Assembly (NCBI RefSeq): GCF_900218035.1
Contig: NZ_OBMR01000002.1
Coordinates: 342,589-406,588, forward strand
Source: Pseudobutyrivibrio ruminis DSM 9787
GTDB lineage: Bacteria > Bacillota > Clostridia > Lachnospirales > Lachnospiraceae
Reading direction: 5' to 3'
DNA: 64,000 nt
Shown here: positions 9,741 through 17,972 of the stretch, one piece after another
Layout of the letters: every line of letters starts with the position of its first letter
Numbering within the stretch: the first letter of the stretch is position 1
Made by a program: the position numbers and the translations under genes
The notes under the pieces: model-generated
Told to the model about the DNA's origin: nothing
The model's database searches: none
Seen by the model: the letters and a program-made list of their open reading frames with translations, nothing else

Positions 9741-11618
9741 TTATTTATGGCACATCTCTAGCCTTTTCTTTAAATAATCTTCCATATTCTTGTCGGTACA
9801 ATATATATAGCACCCTTTCATTCCTCTAGTAAGCAATGTTCTATAAGTGTTTTTGATTATTTCATCTGCCTTACTATTTGCAAGCTCAGGATCTTCTTTG
9901 TAAAGTTTCTTGATTCCCTTTAGTGATTGATCTGTCTTAGCTCTACGAGTAAAGTCTGTAACAACTTTTCCATTCTCATATCTCATGTCATCACCAATGA
10001 TAACACCAACATAATCAAACTCCAGCCCCTGAGAAGTATGAATACATCCAACCTCATTTACCGAAGTATCACTCACTGCAAATGGTTCGCCTCCTCCAAG
10101 GTTCCAACTCATTTCAAAATCGTTAATCTTGATATCATGATAATTCGTATTATTCTGCTCTGCTTTTAACCATTCCCAACAATAACCAGCCAATATTCGT
10201 GCACGATTAGAAGATTTATTTTTCTCAATAACCAAATTACGAACTTCCATTGGTGAATCTAGAATTCGAATATCATAATCAATTCCTTCTAGATCATAGT
10301 TGGCAGTTTCTCTTATATCCAAAACGTCATCCAGCCAAGCCAAATATCCATCTGAACCATTACATCTAAACTGAGATTGCAATTCTAAATATGACAATTC
10401 TGACTCTTCTTCTCTAGCCCATTTTTCAATTTCTTCAACAGAACCAATATCATCCATTGTTACTCTTTGACTCTCATCTATAAAGAATACGCTGCAATAT
10501 GCTGAATGGATTATCTCCTTAATCTGATTTTCTCCTTTGTTATGGAACATACCAGATTTTGCATTCAATCTATGAGCTTCATCAACCAACAATGTATGAG
10601 CTACGTTCAATCCTGTTTCAGTATATGTACCAGAGCCCTTGAACATATTATCAACCGAGCTTTTCTTCATCTCACCCTTGAGCTTCTGCAGATAAACCTG
10701 ACGTGGTGCACTATTCTTTGAAACATACTGTACCATCTGGTCTCTTAATGTAAGTTCCGCCAAAAGGTTTACAGCTATAACAGATTTACCTGTACCAGGA
10801 CCGCCTTTTACAATAATAGTACGTTTCTTAAAATCCTTCTGGCACATCAATGAAAGTCGCAAAATTTCTTCATATGCAACCTTTTGCTCATCAATCATAA
10901 TGAACTCTTTATTGCCCTTAAGCATTGATGCAATGGAATTTTGCAAACTCTTGGATGGACGAATCTTACCATGATCAACAAGATATAAAATATCTTTCTT
11001 ATCACCATAAACAATAGATTGCTTTATAAATTTTCGTAAATCAGAAGCATGTCCCTTTGTAAATACAGGAGCATCTTCTAAATAGTCTTTATACTGTTCT
11101 GCATCGACAGGATCATCTTTCTGACGAACATAATTATGCATACAAGCACAAGGATGCAATTTCACTCGCCTATCCTGAACTGACGCATTATAATCTTTGA
11201 TTAACTGCGCATAACTCCAAGCCTGATACGACGGATGCACCATCTTTCTGACTGCACCGCCAATATAAGTTTCGACAAGTGCATCTACGCCCTCTACGGC
11301 TTTCAGCTCGTCCCATTGTTTGAGCTCCACAATAATCATATTTGGTTCCTGGGAATCGTTGTAACCAGAAATAATGAAATCAACTCGTTTAGAAGTCTGT
11401 GGAATGTTGAACTCGATAGCTATGCCGGAATCATTAGGAATCTCATCATCATTTAGAACCTTGTACATATAGTTAAGCGAGTTTTCCCAAGATCTGAATT
11501 CGGCTTTAGGAGTATGGCGCCCCATTTTTGAAAGAATATTCTGCTCTATCTCCAGTGCTATAGAATCATTCTCACAGCTTTTTAGAAAATCTGTTTTTAC
11601 CCCATCGTAAACAATCAT
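9741..11618 (-). CDS. Nuclease-helicase fusion, DUF2075 type
   Basis: A protein of 625 aa. N-terminal part: RVDFIISG (Asp80) and MIIVELKQW (Glu98, Lys100) form a PD-(D/E)XK nuclease-like pattern. Helicase part: Walker A GGPGTGKS near 272-279, DEAH at 346-349, DESQRV near 381, QSQFRC near 414, and a late TLLTRGMKGCYIYC typical of DUF2075 (Schlafen group 3-like) superfamily 1 helicases. The active-site residues of both halves are present, so it could cut and unwind nucleic acid from one chain. It is a single-gene unit bounded by terminators at both ends. Location inside a defence-rich stretch suggests anti-phage function, which is inference. Confidence 0.82.
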   Translation of the reverse strand: MIVYDGVKTDFLKSCENDSIALEIEQNILSKMGRHTPKAEFRSWENSLNYMYKVLNDDEIPNDSGIAIEFNIPQTSKRVDFIISGYNDSQEPNMIIVELKQWDELKAVEGVDALVETYIGGAVRKMVHPSYQAWSYAQLIKDYNASVQDRRVKLHPCACMHNYVRQKDDPVDAEQYKDYLEDAPVFTKGHASDLRKFIKQSIVYGDKKDILYLVDHGKIRPSKSLQNSIASMLKGNKEFIMIDEQKVAYEEILRLSLMCQKDFKKRTIIVKGGPGTGKSVIAVNLLAELTLRDQMVQYVSKNSAPRQVYLQKLKGEMKKSSVDNMFKGSGTYTETGLNVAHTLLVDEAHRLNAKSGMFHNKGENQIKEIIHSAYCSVFFIDESQRVTMDDIGSVEEIEKWAREEESELSYLELQSQFRCNGSDGYLAWLDDVLDIRETANYDLEGIDYDIRILDSPMEVRNLVIEKNKSSNRARILAGYCWEWLKAEQNNTNYHDIKINDFEMSWNLGGGEPFAVSDTSVNEVGCIHTSQGLEFDYVGVIIGDDMRYENGKVVTDFTRRAKTDQSLKGIKKLYKEDPELANSKADEIIKNTYRTLLTRGMKGCYIYCTDKNMEDYLKKRLEMCHK

Positions 11619-11695
11619 TATAAATAGCTCCCTACATAAAATCGTGTATACGATATTTTGTTTGTTGAATAACTAGGGATATTATAACACATTAT

Positions 11696-11727
11696 AAAAG
11701 TGGCAGAGTAAATGCTCCGCCACTTTT
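11696..11727 (-). terminator. Intrinsic terminator after the lipoprotein gene
   Basis: A 13-bp stem with one mismatch (11696-11708 with 11715-11727) is followed by TTTTATAAT on the minus strand. Confidence 0.82.
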
Positions 11728-11758
11728 GTATACTTAGTTACATTCTACATTTCTAATC

Positions 11759-12415
11759 CTAATTACCAGATGCTTCTGCCTTCTTCAACCATTCTTGATA
11801 GCTTCCCTCGTAAACTGTTTCACCAGATTCTTCGTTTACATATTGAACTTTTACATCAAAATCACTTTCCCCGGCGAATGTATTATAATAAGCGCCAAGT
11901 AAATAAATAGAAATAACTGAAAAGCTTTCCGATAAATTAGGTTCTGTATTTGTCATAACACAAGTAAATTCTGTTACATCATCATTGTATTCAATTGAAA
12001 CAAATGATGTATCTTCATTATCAACCAGCGACTGACAAGATTCATCAATACTTTCTTTTATTTCATCAAGCATTTCCTTCTGCTTCTTTTTTGTCATTTC
12101 GTATGTGACTGAACCATCTTCATTTAGTTTTACTGATTTAATGCCATCTTCATCCTTTATTTTTTCCTCTAATGACTCTTGAGTTACTTCTTCCTCTGAA
12201 TCAGAGAAAAATGAAGCAGGAAGAGTTACTTCAACCTCAAGCAAACCTTCGTCTACCTCAACCTTTTGATTAGTATCATTATTAACATCTTCTTCATCTG
12301 TATGATTTGTGGCACTTTGCGAATCGCCTTGTATTTTTTCAGAATTTGTACTGCCACACCCCATTGCTATACTAAGCATTAGAGATATTAATAATATACT
12401 TACTATTTTTTTCAT
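11759..12415 (-). CDS. Putative lipoprotein, function unknown
   Basis: A protein of 218 aa with a Lys-Lys start, hydrophobic stretch and lipobox SIAMGC, so Cys20 is probably lipidated and the protein held on the outer face of the membrane. Residues 24-60 are a polar Asp/Glu/Asn-rich linker. The rest is acidic and mixed alpha/beta with no motif I recognise. AGGTGAAATAA precedes the ATG. Its upstream DNA shares a 39-nt element with the gene at 14013-14219, so the two may be controlled together. No functional claim is possible. Confidence 0.75.
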   Translation of the reverse strand: MKKIVSILLISLMLSIAMGCGSTNSEKIQGDSQSATNHTDEEDVNNDTNQKVEVDEGLLEVEVTLPASFFSDSEEEVTQESLEEKIKDEDGIKSVKLNEDGSVTYEMTKKKQKEMLDEIKESIDESCQSLVDNEDTSFVSIEYNDDVTEFTCVMTNTEPNLSESFSVISIYLLGAYYNTFAGESDFDVKVQYVNEESGETVYEGSYQEWLKKAEASGN

Positions 12416-12431
12416 TTATTTCACCTCCATT

Positions 12432-12470
12432 GATGTATGATAGCACTCTACTGTGATTAAACCGTTAAAT
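12432..12470 (-). promoter_or_regulatory. Shared 39-nt upstream element, copy 1
   Basis: It matches 14236-14274 at 34 of 39 positions; the mismatches are a block of four in the middle plus one. Both copies end 15-16 nt from the start codon of a minus-strand gene and include TATCAT as a possible -10. It is probably a duplicated promoter or operator. Confidence 0.6.
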
Positions 12471-12616
12471 AATCCTATTTGTTTTTTTCTACTACCCTTT
12501 AAAATATGTATTCAATTTCGAACATTCCCCCGAACACTTTTCGATTTTATGTTCGTGTCTTATATGTTACAATATATGAGTAGCTTGATAAATCAGCTAC
12601 TAGAAAGAATCCAAAA

Positions 12617-12997
12617 ATGAATATTATAGCTAAGCTACATAAAGCTATTTATAACTGTGTCACAGAAGATATAATAACAGATGATGTAATATTAACTAAT
12701 GAACGACTACAACACATAAAGCAACGTCATCCTGATGACTACATGCTTTATCTTGAATATATTAAAACCACTGTTGAAGAGCCAGACTACATTATTGAGG
12801 CTAATAAACCCAATAGTGCTGTTGCATTAAAAGATATTTTAATTGATGATAATATTCATCTAAAAGCTGTTGTTCGACTCGCAACATCTACTGATAATCC
12901 TGAGTATAAAAACTCTGTTATTACATTCCAAACCATTCGTGAAAAAGAATGGAAAAGACTTCTAAAGAATAAGGCTATTCTTTACAAAAAAAAATAG
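12617..12997 (+). CDS. PBECR-type nuclease-like protein
   Basis: A protein of 126 aa. The run from ILTNERLQHIKQRHP to YLEYIKTTVEEPDYI, followed by a basic end, resembles the PBECR group (barnase/EndoU/colicin E5-D/RelE-like nucleases found on phage and conjugative elements). The conserved-looking residues are Arg30, His33, His38 and Pro39, plus later Arg/Lys. It is one of few plus-strand genes in this region. Its stop lies 7 nt before the -10 of a separate structured RNA, whose -35 is inside the coding end. It could be a toxin-like RNase; no antitoxin protein gene is seen beside it, though the adjacent RNA is worth considering. The family call is by pattern only. Confidence 0.55.
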   Translation: MNIIAKLHKAIYNCVTEDIITDDVILTNERLQHIKQRHPDDYMLYLEYIKTTVEEPDYIIEANKPNSAVALKDILIDDNIHLKAVVRLATSTDNPEYKNSVITFQTIREKEWKRLLKNKAILYKKK

Positions 12998-13009
12998 CCA
13001 TGATATTAT
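12981..13009 (+). promoter_or_regulatory. Promoter of the structured RNA
   Basis: TTTACA (12981-12986), 17-nt spacer, TATTAT (13004-13009). It predicts a start near 13016 and lies across the 3' end of the PBECR-type gene. Confidence 0.7.
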
Positions 13010-13015
13010 GATAAT

Positions 13016-13180
13016 AACAAATACAAGGGTTTTGGAGGTAGAAGAATTCGTCCACGTCTACACGCCGATGGTTTGACAGGAGGTAACTCCGAGAGATGCG
13101 GGAGCTATTGGACGCCCGCCCAAAATCCTTGTTGCTTGTTATAAATAATCACGCCCAAGAGGTTTCTCTTGGGCGTTTTT
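13016..13180 (+). ncRNA. Candidate free-standing structured RNA with loop-loop contact
   Basis: There is no plus-strand gene downstream, so this is not a leader. Closing helix P1: 13023-13035 with 13120-13132, 13 bp with one G-U. Inside are P2 (13038-13042/13057-13061), P3 (GGAG-GUAA-CUCC, 13079-13090, a GNRA tetraloop) and P4 (GCGGG/CCCGC, 13098-13102/13115-13119). The P2 loop contains CGTCCA (13049-13054) and the P4 loop TGGACG (13109-13114), a perfect 6-nt complement. It ends in a terminator. I could not match it to a riboswitch or housekeeping RNA I know. It could belong to a described RNA family (for example raiA-like) that I fail to recognise. Confidence 0.7.
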
Positions 13181-13181
13181 C
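13151..13181 (+). terminator. Intrinsic terminator of the structured RNA
   Basis: An 11-bp perfect stem (13151-13161 with 13166-13176), loop GTTT, then TTTT. Confidence 0.9.
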
Positions 13182-13185
13182 ATGC

Positions 13186-13974
13186 CTAATTGTTTCTTAT
13201 ATATTTACACTTTGGATAATTAGAGCATCCGTAAAACTGATTACCTGCATATATTCCTTTTTTAGCTTGTCTTAATACCAAAGTTCCTCCACAACGCGGA
13301 CATTTTTCCCCTTGTTGTTTTTCATAAATCTTTTGAACATGAGCTCTTTTCGCTTCAGTAGTAGCACCCGTCAATGGCAAAAGCCTATTGTAGTACCTTT
13401 CTACTTCTTCCCTAGTATATCTTGTAGGTGTTGCATTCCAAATACTCTTTATTAATTTCTTAAGGTCATTCTCGTAACAGATATATACATTATTCGCATT
13501 TACATTTATATTTTTTAATTCACAGTTGCTGCCAAATACAATAATCGATATTGCAGATATATCTCCTAAATAATGTTTTAAAGCTTTAATATGAGTATTA
13601 TTTTGCCAAACAGGATTATAAAACTTATATTTATTAACCTTACTACGGCCAAACCAAGCTCTTCCACCATAAAGCGTACTGGTCCACTCCTTCCTTCGAT
13701 CGTTACCAAAAATATATCCGCTATAATTCTTACTTTCAATAACAAAGAAACCTTTGCATGTTATATATAACAAATCTATTTCCGAAGTAGAGCCATCTTC
13801 TCTAGGAACATAAATATTCTTTAGGCAATAACCCTCGTATCCCCAAAAATATATGCTATAAAGGTCCTTTGCGATTTCATTTTCGCCTCTTTTTCCAATA
13901 GCTTCAGGTGTACTGTTTATTGCACTAAGTACAAATATTGAAATTAGTCCTATAATAATAATTAATACTCCCAT
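13186..13974 (-). CDS. NERD-domain protein with membrane anchor and C4 zinc finger
   Basis: A protein of 262 aa. Residues 2-20 are a membrane segment. KRGENEIAKDL (from 28) and SEIDLLYI ... GFFVIESKNYSG (Asp, then Glu-x-Lys) are the NERD domain, related to restriction-endonuclease folds. The C-terminus has CPRCGGTLVLR ... GCSNYPKCKY, a topoisomerase IA-type Cys4 zinc finger. The protein is probably tethered to the membrane with its nuclease-like domain in the cytoplasm and may bind DNA. It is convergent with the structured RNA. A ribosome site GGAGAAATATAT precedes the ATG. Confidence 0.85.
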   Translation of the reverse strand: MGVLIIIIGLISIFVLSAINSTPEAIGKRGENEIAKDLYSIYFWGYEGYCLKNIYVPREDGSTSEIDLLYITCKGFFVIESKNYSGYIFGNDRRKEWTSTLYGGRAWFGRSKVNKYKFYNPVWQNNTHIKALKHYLGDISAISIIVFGSNCELKNINVNANNVYICYENDLKKLIKSIWNATPTRYTREEVERYYNRLLPLTGATTEAKRAHVQKIYEKQQGEKCPRCGGTLVLRQAKKGIYAGNQFYGCSNYPKCKYIRNN

Positions 13975-14012
13975 ATATATTTCTCCATGCTTTCTAAACG
14001 CAAAAAGACCAC

Positions 14013-14219
14013 CTATTGGTAGTCTTTAACATTTAAAATCATCTCCTGCGCAATTTCCCTAGCCTTCTTTGGAAGCATTCGTTCTTTATAAGCCAGATAT
14101 TCTTCCACATCTGTGGTTTCAATCTTGCCCTCTCTCAGTGCAGCTCGCAGCGACATATATACTTCGAAGTATTCATTTGCAGCTTCTTGATCATCTTTAA
14201 CTGGTACCATAGCATCCAT
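14013..14219 (-). CDS. Small hypothetical protein, 68 aa
   Basis: A 68-aa acidic-to-neutral, fully helical-looking protein with no signal or membrane segment. GGAGGGGTGAGCT precedes the ATG. It sits 38 nt before the NERD gene on the same strand and may share its transcript. Its upstream region carries copy 2 of the 39-nt element also found before the lipoprotein gene. No family recognised. Confidence 0.6.
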   Translation of the reverse strand: MDAMVPVKDDQEAANEYFEVYMSLRAALREGKIETTDVEEYLAYKERMLPKKAREIAQEMILNVKDYQ

Positions 14220-14235
14220 AGCTCACCCCTCCATG

Positions 14236-14274
14236 GATGTATGATAGCACCTGCCTGTGATTAAAACGTTAAAT
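14236..14274 (-). promoter_or_regulatory. Shared 39-nt upstream element, copy 2
   Basis: Same element as 12432-12470, with identical blocks GATGTATGATAGCAC and CTGTGATTAAA on the plus strand and the same distance to the start codon. Confidence 0.6.
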
Positions 14275-14307
14275 GTTTCATCCTCCAATCAAAATCATAT
14301 TTCTTAA

Positions 14308-15720
14308 TTATCTTTCAAATAGCTTTAGCAATCTCATCTTGCCCTCGGCTCCCTTTGAATAAGGATGCTCTCGCAGTGATAAGTTGCCTTTTGTTTTTCC
14401 GTATAAAACAGTGGATGAATGAGTGAACTCTCTAAATCCAGCATGACCGTGGTACGCTCCCATTCCCGAATGGCCCACGCCATTAAATGGTACACCCTTT
14501 ACCATCAAGTGAACACACACTTCGTTTAGACATCCACCGCCATATTGCATGGTCGCAAACATGCGCTTAGCCCATCTTTTATTTCGTGTGAAAATGTATA
14601 GTGAAAGTCCATGCTCTCTTCTTGAGATTTCTTCAATCAACTCATCAATCTTGTCATCCTCGTATGGGACGATTGGAAGCAGTGGATTGAATAATTCGTG
14701 ATTAACAATCTTTTCGTTGGTGGTCACTGGGTAGATGATGGTTGGCTCAAATTTTTGGGTCTCGCGATTACCCTTTCCACCAAAAAGAATTCTATCTTCA
14801 TATTCTTTTGCTTCTGCTTCGCATTTATCATAAGCTCCTGCTGTAATCAGCTTTGGATACTCTGGATTTGTTAAAGGGTCATTCCCCAAGCTTTTATTAA
14901 AGGCTGCTTTCAGCTCTTTTATAAAATCATCAGCAATTTCTTTTGCAACGGCAACCTGATTGATGTTGATGCAAATTTGGCCGCTGTTAAGAGCTTTGAA
15001 GAATGCAATCTTTCTAGCAGCATCTTTTATATCAGCATCTTTTCTAACTATGCACCAATTTCCATTCTCGCCGCCAAGTTCCAGGGCCACTGGTGTGAGA
15101 TTCTTGGCGGCCATCTCCATTACATGCACCGCTACCTTTGGAGAACCAGTGTAAAAGATTTTATCAAAGCGCTCTTCCAAGCAGAAGTCAGCTACATCAT
15201 GGCCGCCGTCAATAACTGTAATGTAGTTAGATGGGAAGGTTTCGGCCACCATCTTTTTAAGCAAGGCTGTACAATGGACACTCTTTGAGCTGGCCTTGAT
15301 GACAGCAGTATTTCCGCCTGCTACAGCTGGGATTAAAACGCCCAGCGATAGTAAGAATGGAAAATTGAAAGGGCTGATGATTAACGTATTTCCGTAAGGC
15401 ATTTTATAAACATTTGTGATAATACTTGGAAAACATGCCAATCCACTAAAATGCGTTTCAGGCCTTGCCCATTTCTTTAAGCCTGCAATAGTTTCATTTA
15501 TCTCTAAAATGATACTGCCGATATCGCACAAATAAGCCTCCACATAGTGGCGCCCCAAATCCTTTTCAAGGGCCTCTTCCATTTCCTTTTCATGAGAAAT
15601 AACCATCGCCTTTAGCTTTTTAAGAGCATCAATGCGATAGCTTAAATCTAAAGTTGTATTGGTTTTAAAGAAAGCACGTTGTGATTCAACAATTGCTTTG
15701 ATTTCTTCTCTGGAATTCAT
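14308..15720 (-). CDS. Aldehyde dehydrogenase, class 3-like
   Basis: A protein of 470 aa, the usual length for the ALDH3 branch that lacks the N-terminal extension. Seen: PFNFPFLLSLGVLIPAVAGGNTAVIKAS (cofactor-binding region), FYTGSPKVA, LELGGENG (general-base Glu), NSGQICI with the catalytic Cys, and a late FNGVGHSGMGAYHG. It should oxidise aldehydes to acids with NAD(P)+ in the cytoplasm; the substrate cannot be read from sequence. It is monocistronic with no linked alcohol dehydrogenase. Confidence 0.92.
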   Translation of the reverse strand: MNSREEIKAIVESQRAFFKTNTTLDLSYRIDALKKLKAMVISHEKEMEEALEKDLGRHYVEAYLCDIGSIILEINETIAGLKKWARPETHFSGLACFPSIITNVYKMPYGNTLIISPFNFPFLLSLGVLIPAVAGGNTAVIKASSKSVHCTALLKKMVAETFPSNYITVIDGGHDVADFCLEERFDKIFYTGSPKVAVHVMEMAAKNLTPVALELGGENGNWCIVRKDADIKDAARKIAFFKALNSGQICININQVAVAKEIADDFIKELKAAFNKSLGNDPLTNPEYPKLITAGAYDKCEAEAKEYEDRILFGGKGNRETQKFEPTIIYPVTTNEKIVNHELFNPLLPIVPYEDDKIDELIEEISRREHGLSLYIFTRNKRWAKRMFATMQYGGGCLNEVCVHLMVKGVPFNGVGHSGMGAYHGHAGFREFTHSSTVLYGKTKGNLSLREHPYSKGAEGKMRLLKLFER

Positions 15721-15844
15721 AGTCCCTCCTCTACATAATTAACTATAGTGAGTATAACATAGACTGATATGATAAAATTTTAATATTTGCCTTATTTGGA
15801 CATTTTTAATATTATGAGTATATATCTAGTGGGGGGATTATATT

Positions 15845-16468
15845 ATGAATCCGATAGGAATAATTTTCACTTATTCAATATTTTACTTTATACCAGTATT
15901 AATAATAACTGGGATTCTTCATTTTACATGGAAATTTACAAAGTTAAAATTCTTCTTATGGGTCAAGCGAATAATATTTTGGCCTTGTTTTCTTATATTT
16001 TTATTAGGCTTTGGATTTAGCGGATTCTATATTGCCAAGGATATAGTTACAAAAATCCCTTATCGAGAACATGTTTCCGGTGATGAAATAACATTATCAT
16101 TTAAAGCCTCTATGTCTGGAGGGCAATATTACGATTATTTCATTTCTCAAGATGACTTGGTTTTAGAGGAAATAGAACATTTTTCTTTCGGGCTTTCTCT
16201 AAATGAAATAAGTGGTGTAAAACTAAGAGCGCTAAAGCCAGGAAAGGCTGTGGTTGTATTAACTTATGGCTGTGCGGGAGACGGTGCTTTATCACGGGTT
16301 TATATATATGATGTAAACGTTGATGATTCAATGGATATCAGCTATGAAAAACAATTATTTGATATTAATTGGGATGATCGTAAAGAAACAGTTGAAAATA
16401 TAAGACAAATGTTAATTGATGATTACGGCTGTACACCTGAAGAAATCGAAATGATTTATACTGATTAA
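15845..16468 (+). CDS. Membrane protein of unknown function
   Basis: A protein of 207 aa. Two hydrophobic segments (about 4-26 and 40-64) are followed by a soluble C-terminal part with many beta-strand-like stretches, probably outside the cell. The ATG follows GGGGGGATTATATT. It is an isolated plus-strand gene ending at a bidirectional terminator. No motif recognised. Confidence 0.65.
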   Translation: MNPIGIIFTYSIFYFIPVLIITGILHFTWKFTKLKFFLWVKRIIFWPCFLIFLLGFGFSGFYIAKDIVTKIPYREHVSGDEITLSFKASMSGGQYYDYFISQDDLVLEEIEHFSFGLSLNEISGVKLRALKPGKAVVVLTYGCAGDGALSRVYIYDVNVDDSMDISYEKQLFDINWDDRKETVENIRQMLIDDYGCTPEEIEMIYTD

Positions 16469-16509
16469 TTATAAATAAAAAATCTCTCATCTCCCCCAAT
16501 AAAGAAAGG

Positions 16510-16544
16510 AGACCTCAATCTCTCGTTTTGGGAGATTGAGGTCT
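16510..16544. terminator. Bidirectional terminator between convergent genes
   Basis: A 13-bp perfect stem (16510-16522 with 16532-16544) lies between the plus-strand membrane gene and the minus-strand gene at 16562. T-rich sequence flanks it in both directions. Confidence 0.8.
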
Positions 16545-16561
16545 TTCAATCAAGATTCAAA

Positions 16562-16843
16562 TCAGACGTGTAATTGTTCAAAACTCTTATGTATCCTAAT
16601 CGTATATACGATAGTAATAACAAGGCATATAAACCATATAACAAAAAATATAAATTCAAATGCTATAAAACTGAGTAGTACATCTACAAATGCATTAAAA
16701 CCATAAATCTTTTCATCACTATTGAATCCATGATATGTTCCATTAAAAAATGCAATTATACAATGCTTCATTACATAAGCCGCTGGGACAATTGTGATAA
16801 CCCACAGTAAACCTTGAATTAAACGCTGTATTTTGTTTTTCAT
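16562..16843 (-). CDS. Small membrane protein, 93 aa
   Basis: ATG at 16843 is preceded by AGAGG with an 8-nt gap; the in-frame GTG at 16849 is too close to that site. Two membrane segments (about 10-30 and 53-80) are separated by a short loop with N-G-T-Y-H-G-F. There is a basic end. No family recognised. It lies in a run of minus-strand small membrane genes. Confidence 0.6.
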   Translation of the reverse strand: MKNKIQRLIQGLLWVITIVPAAYVMKHCIIAFFNGTYHGFNSDEKIYGFNAFVDVLLSFIAFEFIFFVIWFICLVITIVYTIRIHKSFEQLHV

Positions 16844-16936
16844 AATCACTACCTCTTTATAATTCTATCTCTCAAAAGTATACTTTCAAACTCCTCTCAC
16901 AATTATATCGTATTTACGAAGAGAAAAGGAAGCTCA

Positions 16937-17541
16937 TTACTCAGAGTCCAGCCTATACCTCGTATACAAAACCAGCCCCGCTGCAATCAACACCATGCAC
17001 ATCTCTCCCGTGTAACCACCAAATATCAGCTCCATCAAATCTTTAAAAAAATCGTTACCTGACGTATTAAAAAGCCATTGTATATAAGGAGCAGCATATA
17101 ATACTGGGGCAAGAAAAATATTAAATTTCAAAAATGCATTCGATTTTTCTTTACAAAAATATACTGGATAAATAAACCAGCGATTAAAATCGAGCAAATC
17201 AATTCAAAGTATACATTTGATTTAACGATTGCATAGCTTTCACTATCAGCTTCGAATTCAACCAAATGATTAGGAATATAAACAAAAGCTTTGTATACTA
17301 AATCAATTACCAGAAACAGCAATCCAAGCTTTGATAATATCTGCCTTTTCGTAAAGTCAAGAAAGATGAATAGTAAAACGATAGTTAAAGTGAAGCTAAA
17401 CTCTGTCACAGCATATACTGGAAGATTACTCCATTTCAATCCATAATTGGATAATAATGCTACAGACTCCCAATTTATTATACACATCAAAACAATTCCA
17501 AATACGGATAGTACAGTATTCAAAATTCCTTTTAATTTCAT
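16937..17541 (-). pseudogene. Polytopic membrane protein gene split by a frameshift
   Basis: Two reading frames overlap by 70 bp. The upstream frame (17541-17128, 137 aa) has about four membrane segments and stops just after IQYIFVKKNRMHF. The downstream frame (to 16937) continues with NAFLKFNIFLAPVLYAAPY and two more hydrophobic segments, ending TRYRLDSE, but has no convincing start of its own. Joining them near the short A and T runs at 17145-17165 gives one protein of about 210 aa. It is either a real inactivating frameshift, a sequencing error in a homopolymer, or programmed slippage. No family recognised. Confidence 0.55.
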
Positions 17542-17582
17542 CTCATTTCTCCCTTAATGCCACGTATTATTCTGCCATTTAA

Positions 17583-17894
17583 CTAGCAGCCCTTTTTGCC
17601 TGCTTTATGATCCTCGATAGAACAAGACGATGTACCATCGTATTCAACAAGTCCGGCATCTGCTGGGTCAAGGCTGATTCTTCCATCCTCAAATACAAAA
17701 CATGGAATTCCTATATCTCCAATTTCCTTTGAATGGTCAAACTCAGGTCTGTTATCTCTCATATCCATAAACTCATGCATATTTTGAACATGCTGGCCTA
17801 TATCTATATATTTATACTGATCTTCCTTTCCCTGAATCTGTGGCTGCAAAAAGTCACAGTAAGGGCATGTGTGCATTCCGTATATCTTAATCAT
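17583..17894 (-). CDS. Glutaredoxin-like thiol oxidoreductase
   Basis: A protein of 103 aa. It starts KIYGMHTCPYCDFL, the thioredoxin-fold CPYC redox centre at about residues 10-13. GIPCFVFEDG supplies the cis-Pro region, and it ends in a Cys-containing tail. It should act in the cytoplasm on disulphides or mixed disulphides. AGGAGG precedes the ATG, and TATAAT lies at about 50 nt upstream. The half-site array 17973-18240 begins about 80 bp upstream of its start codon, so the array may control this gene. Confidence 0.85.
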   Translation of the reverse strand: MIKIYGMHTCPYCDFLQPQIQGKEDQYKYIDIGQHVQNMHEFMDMRDNRPEFDHSKEIGDIGIPCFVFEDGRISLDPADAGLVEYDGTSSCSIEDHKAGKKGC

Positions 17895-17972
17895 AGTATG
17901 TCCTCCTAATTAAAAAATTTATAAATGCATTATACACTTAATTGGGTAAAATAAAAAATGCATAGTACCTTC

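Noticed and set aside
13016..13180. Fluoride, guanidine or TPP riboswitch
   Set aside because: Isolated words look similar but the required motif order is missing, and no gene lies downstream.
13081..13185. Small open frame starting after GGAGG at 13079
   Set aside because: It runs through a strong terminator and its ribosome site is buried in the P3 hairpin; the RNA structure explains the sequence better.
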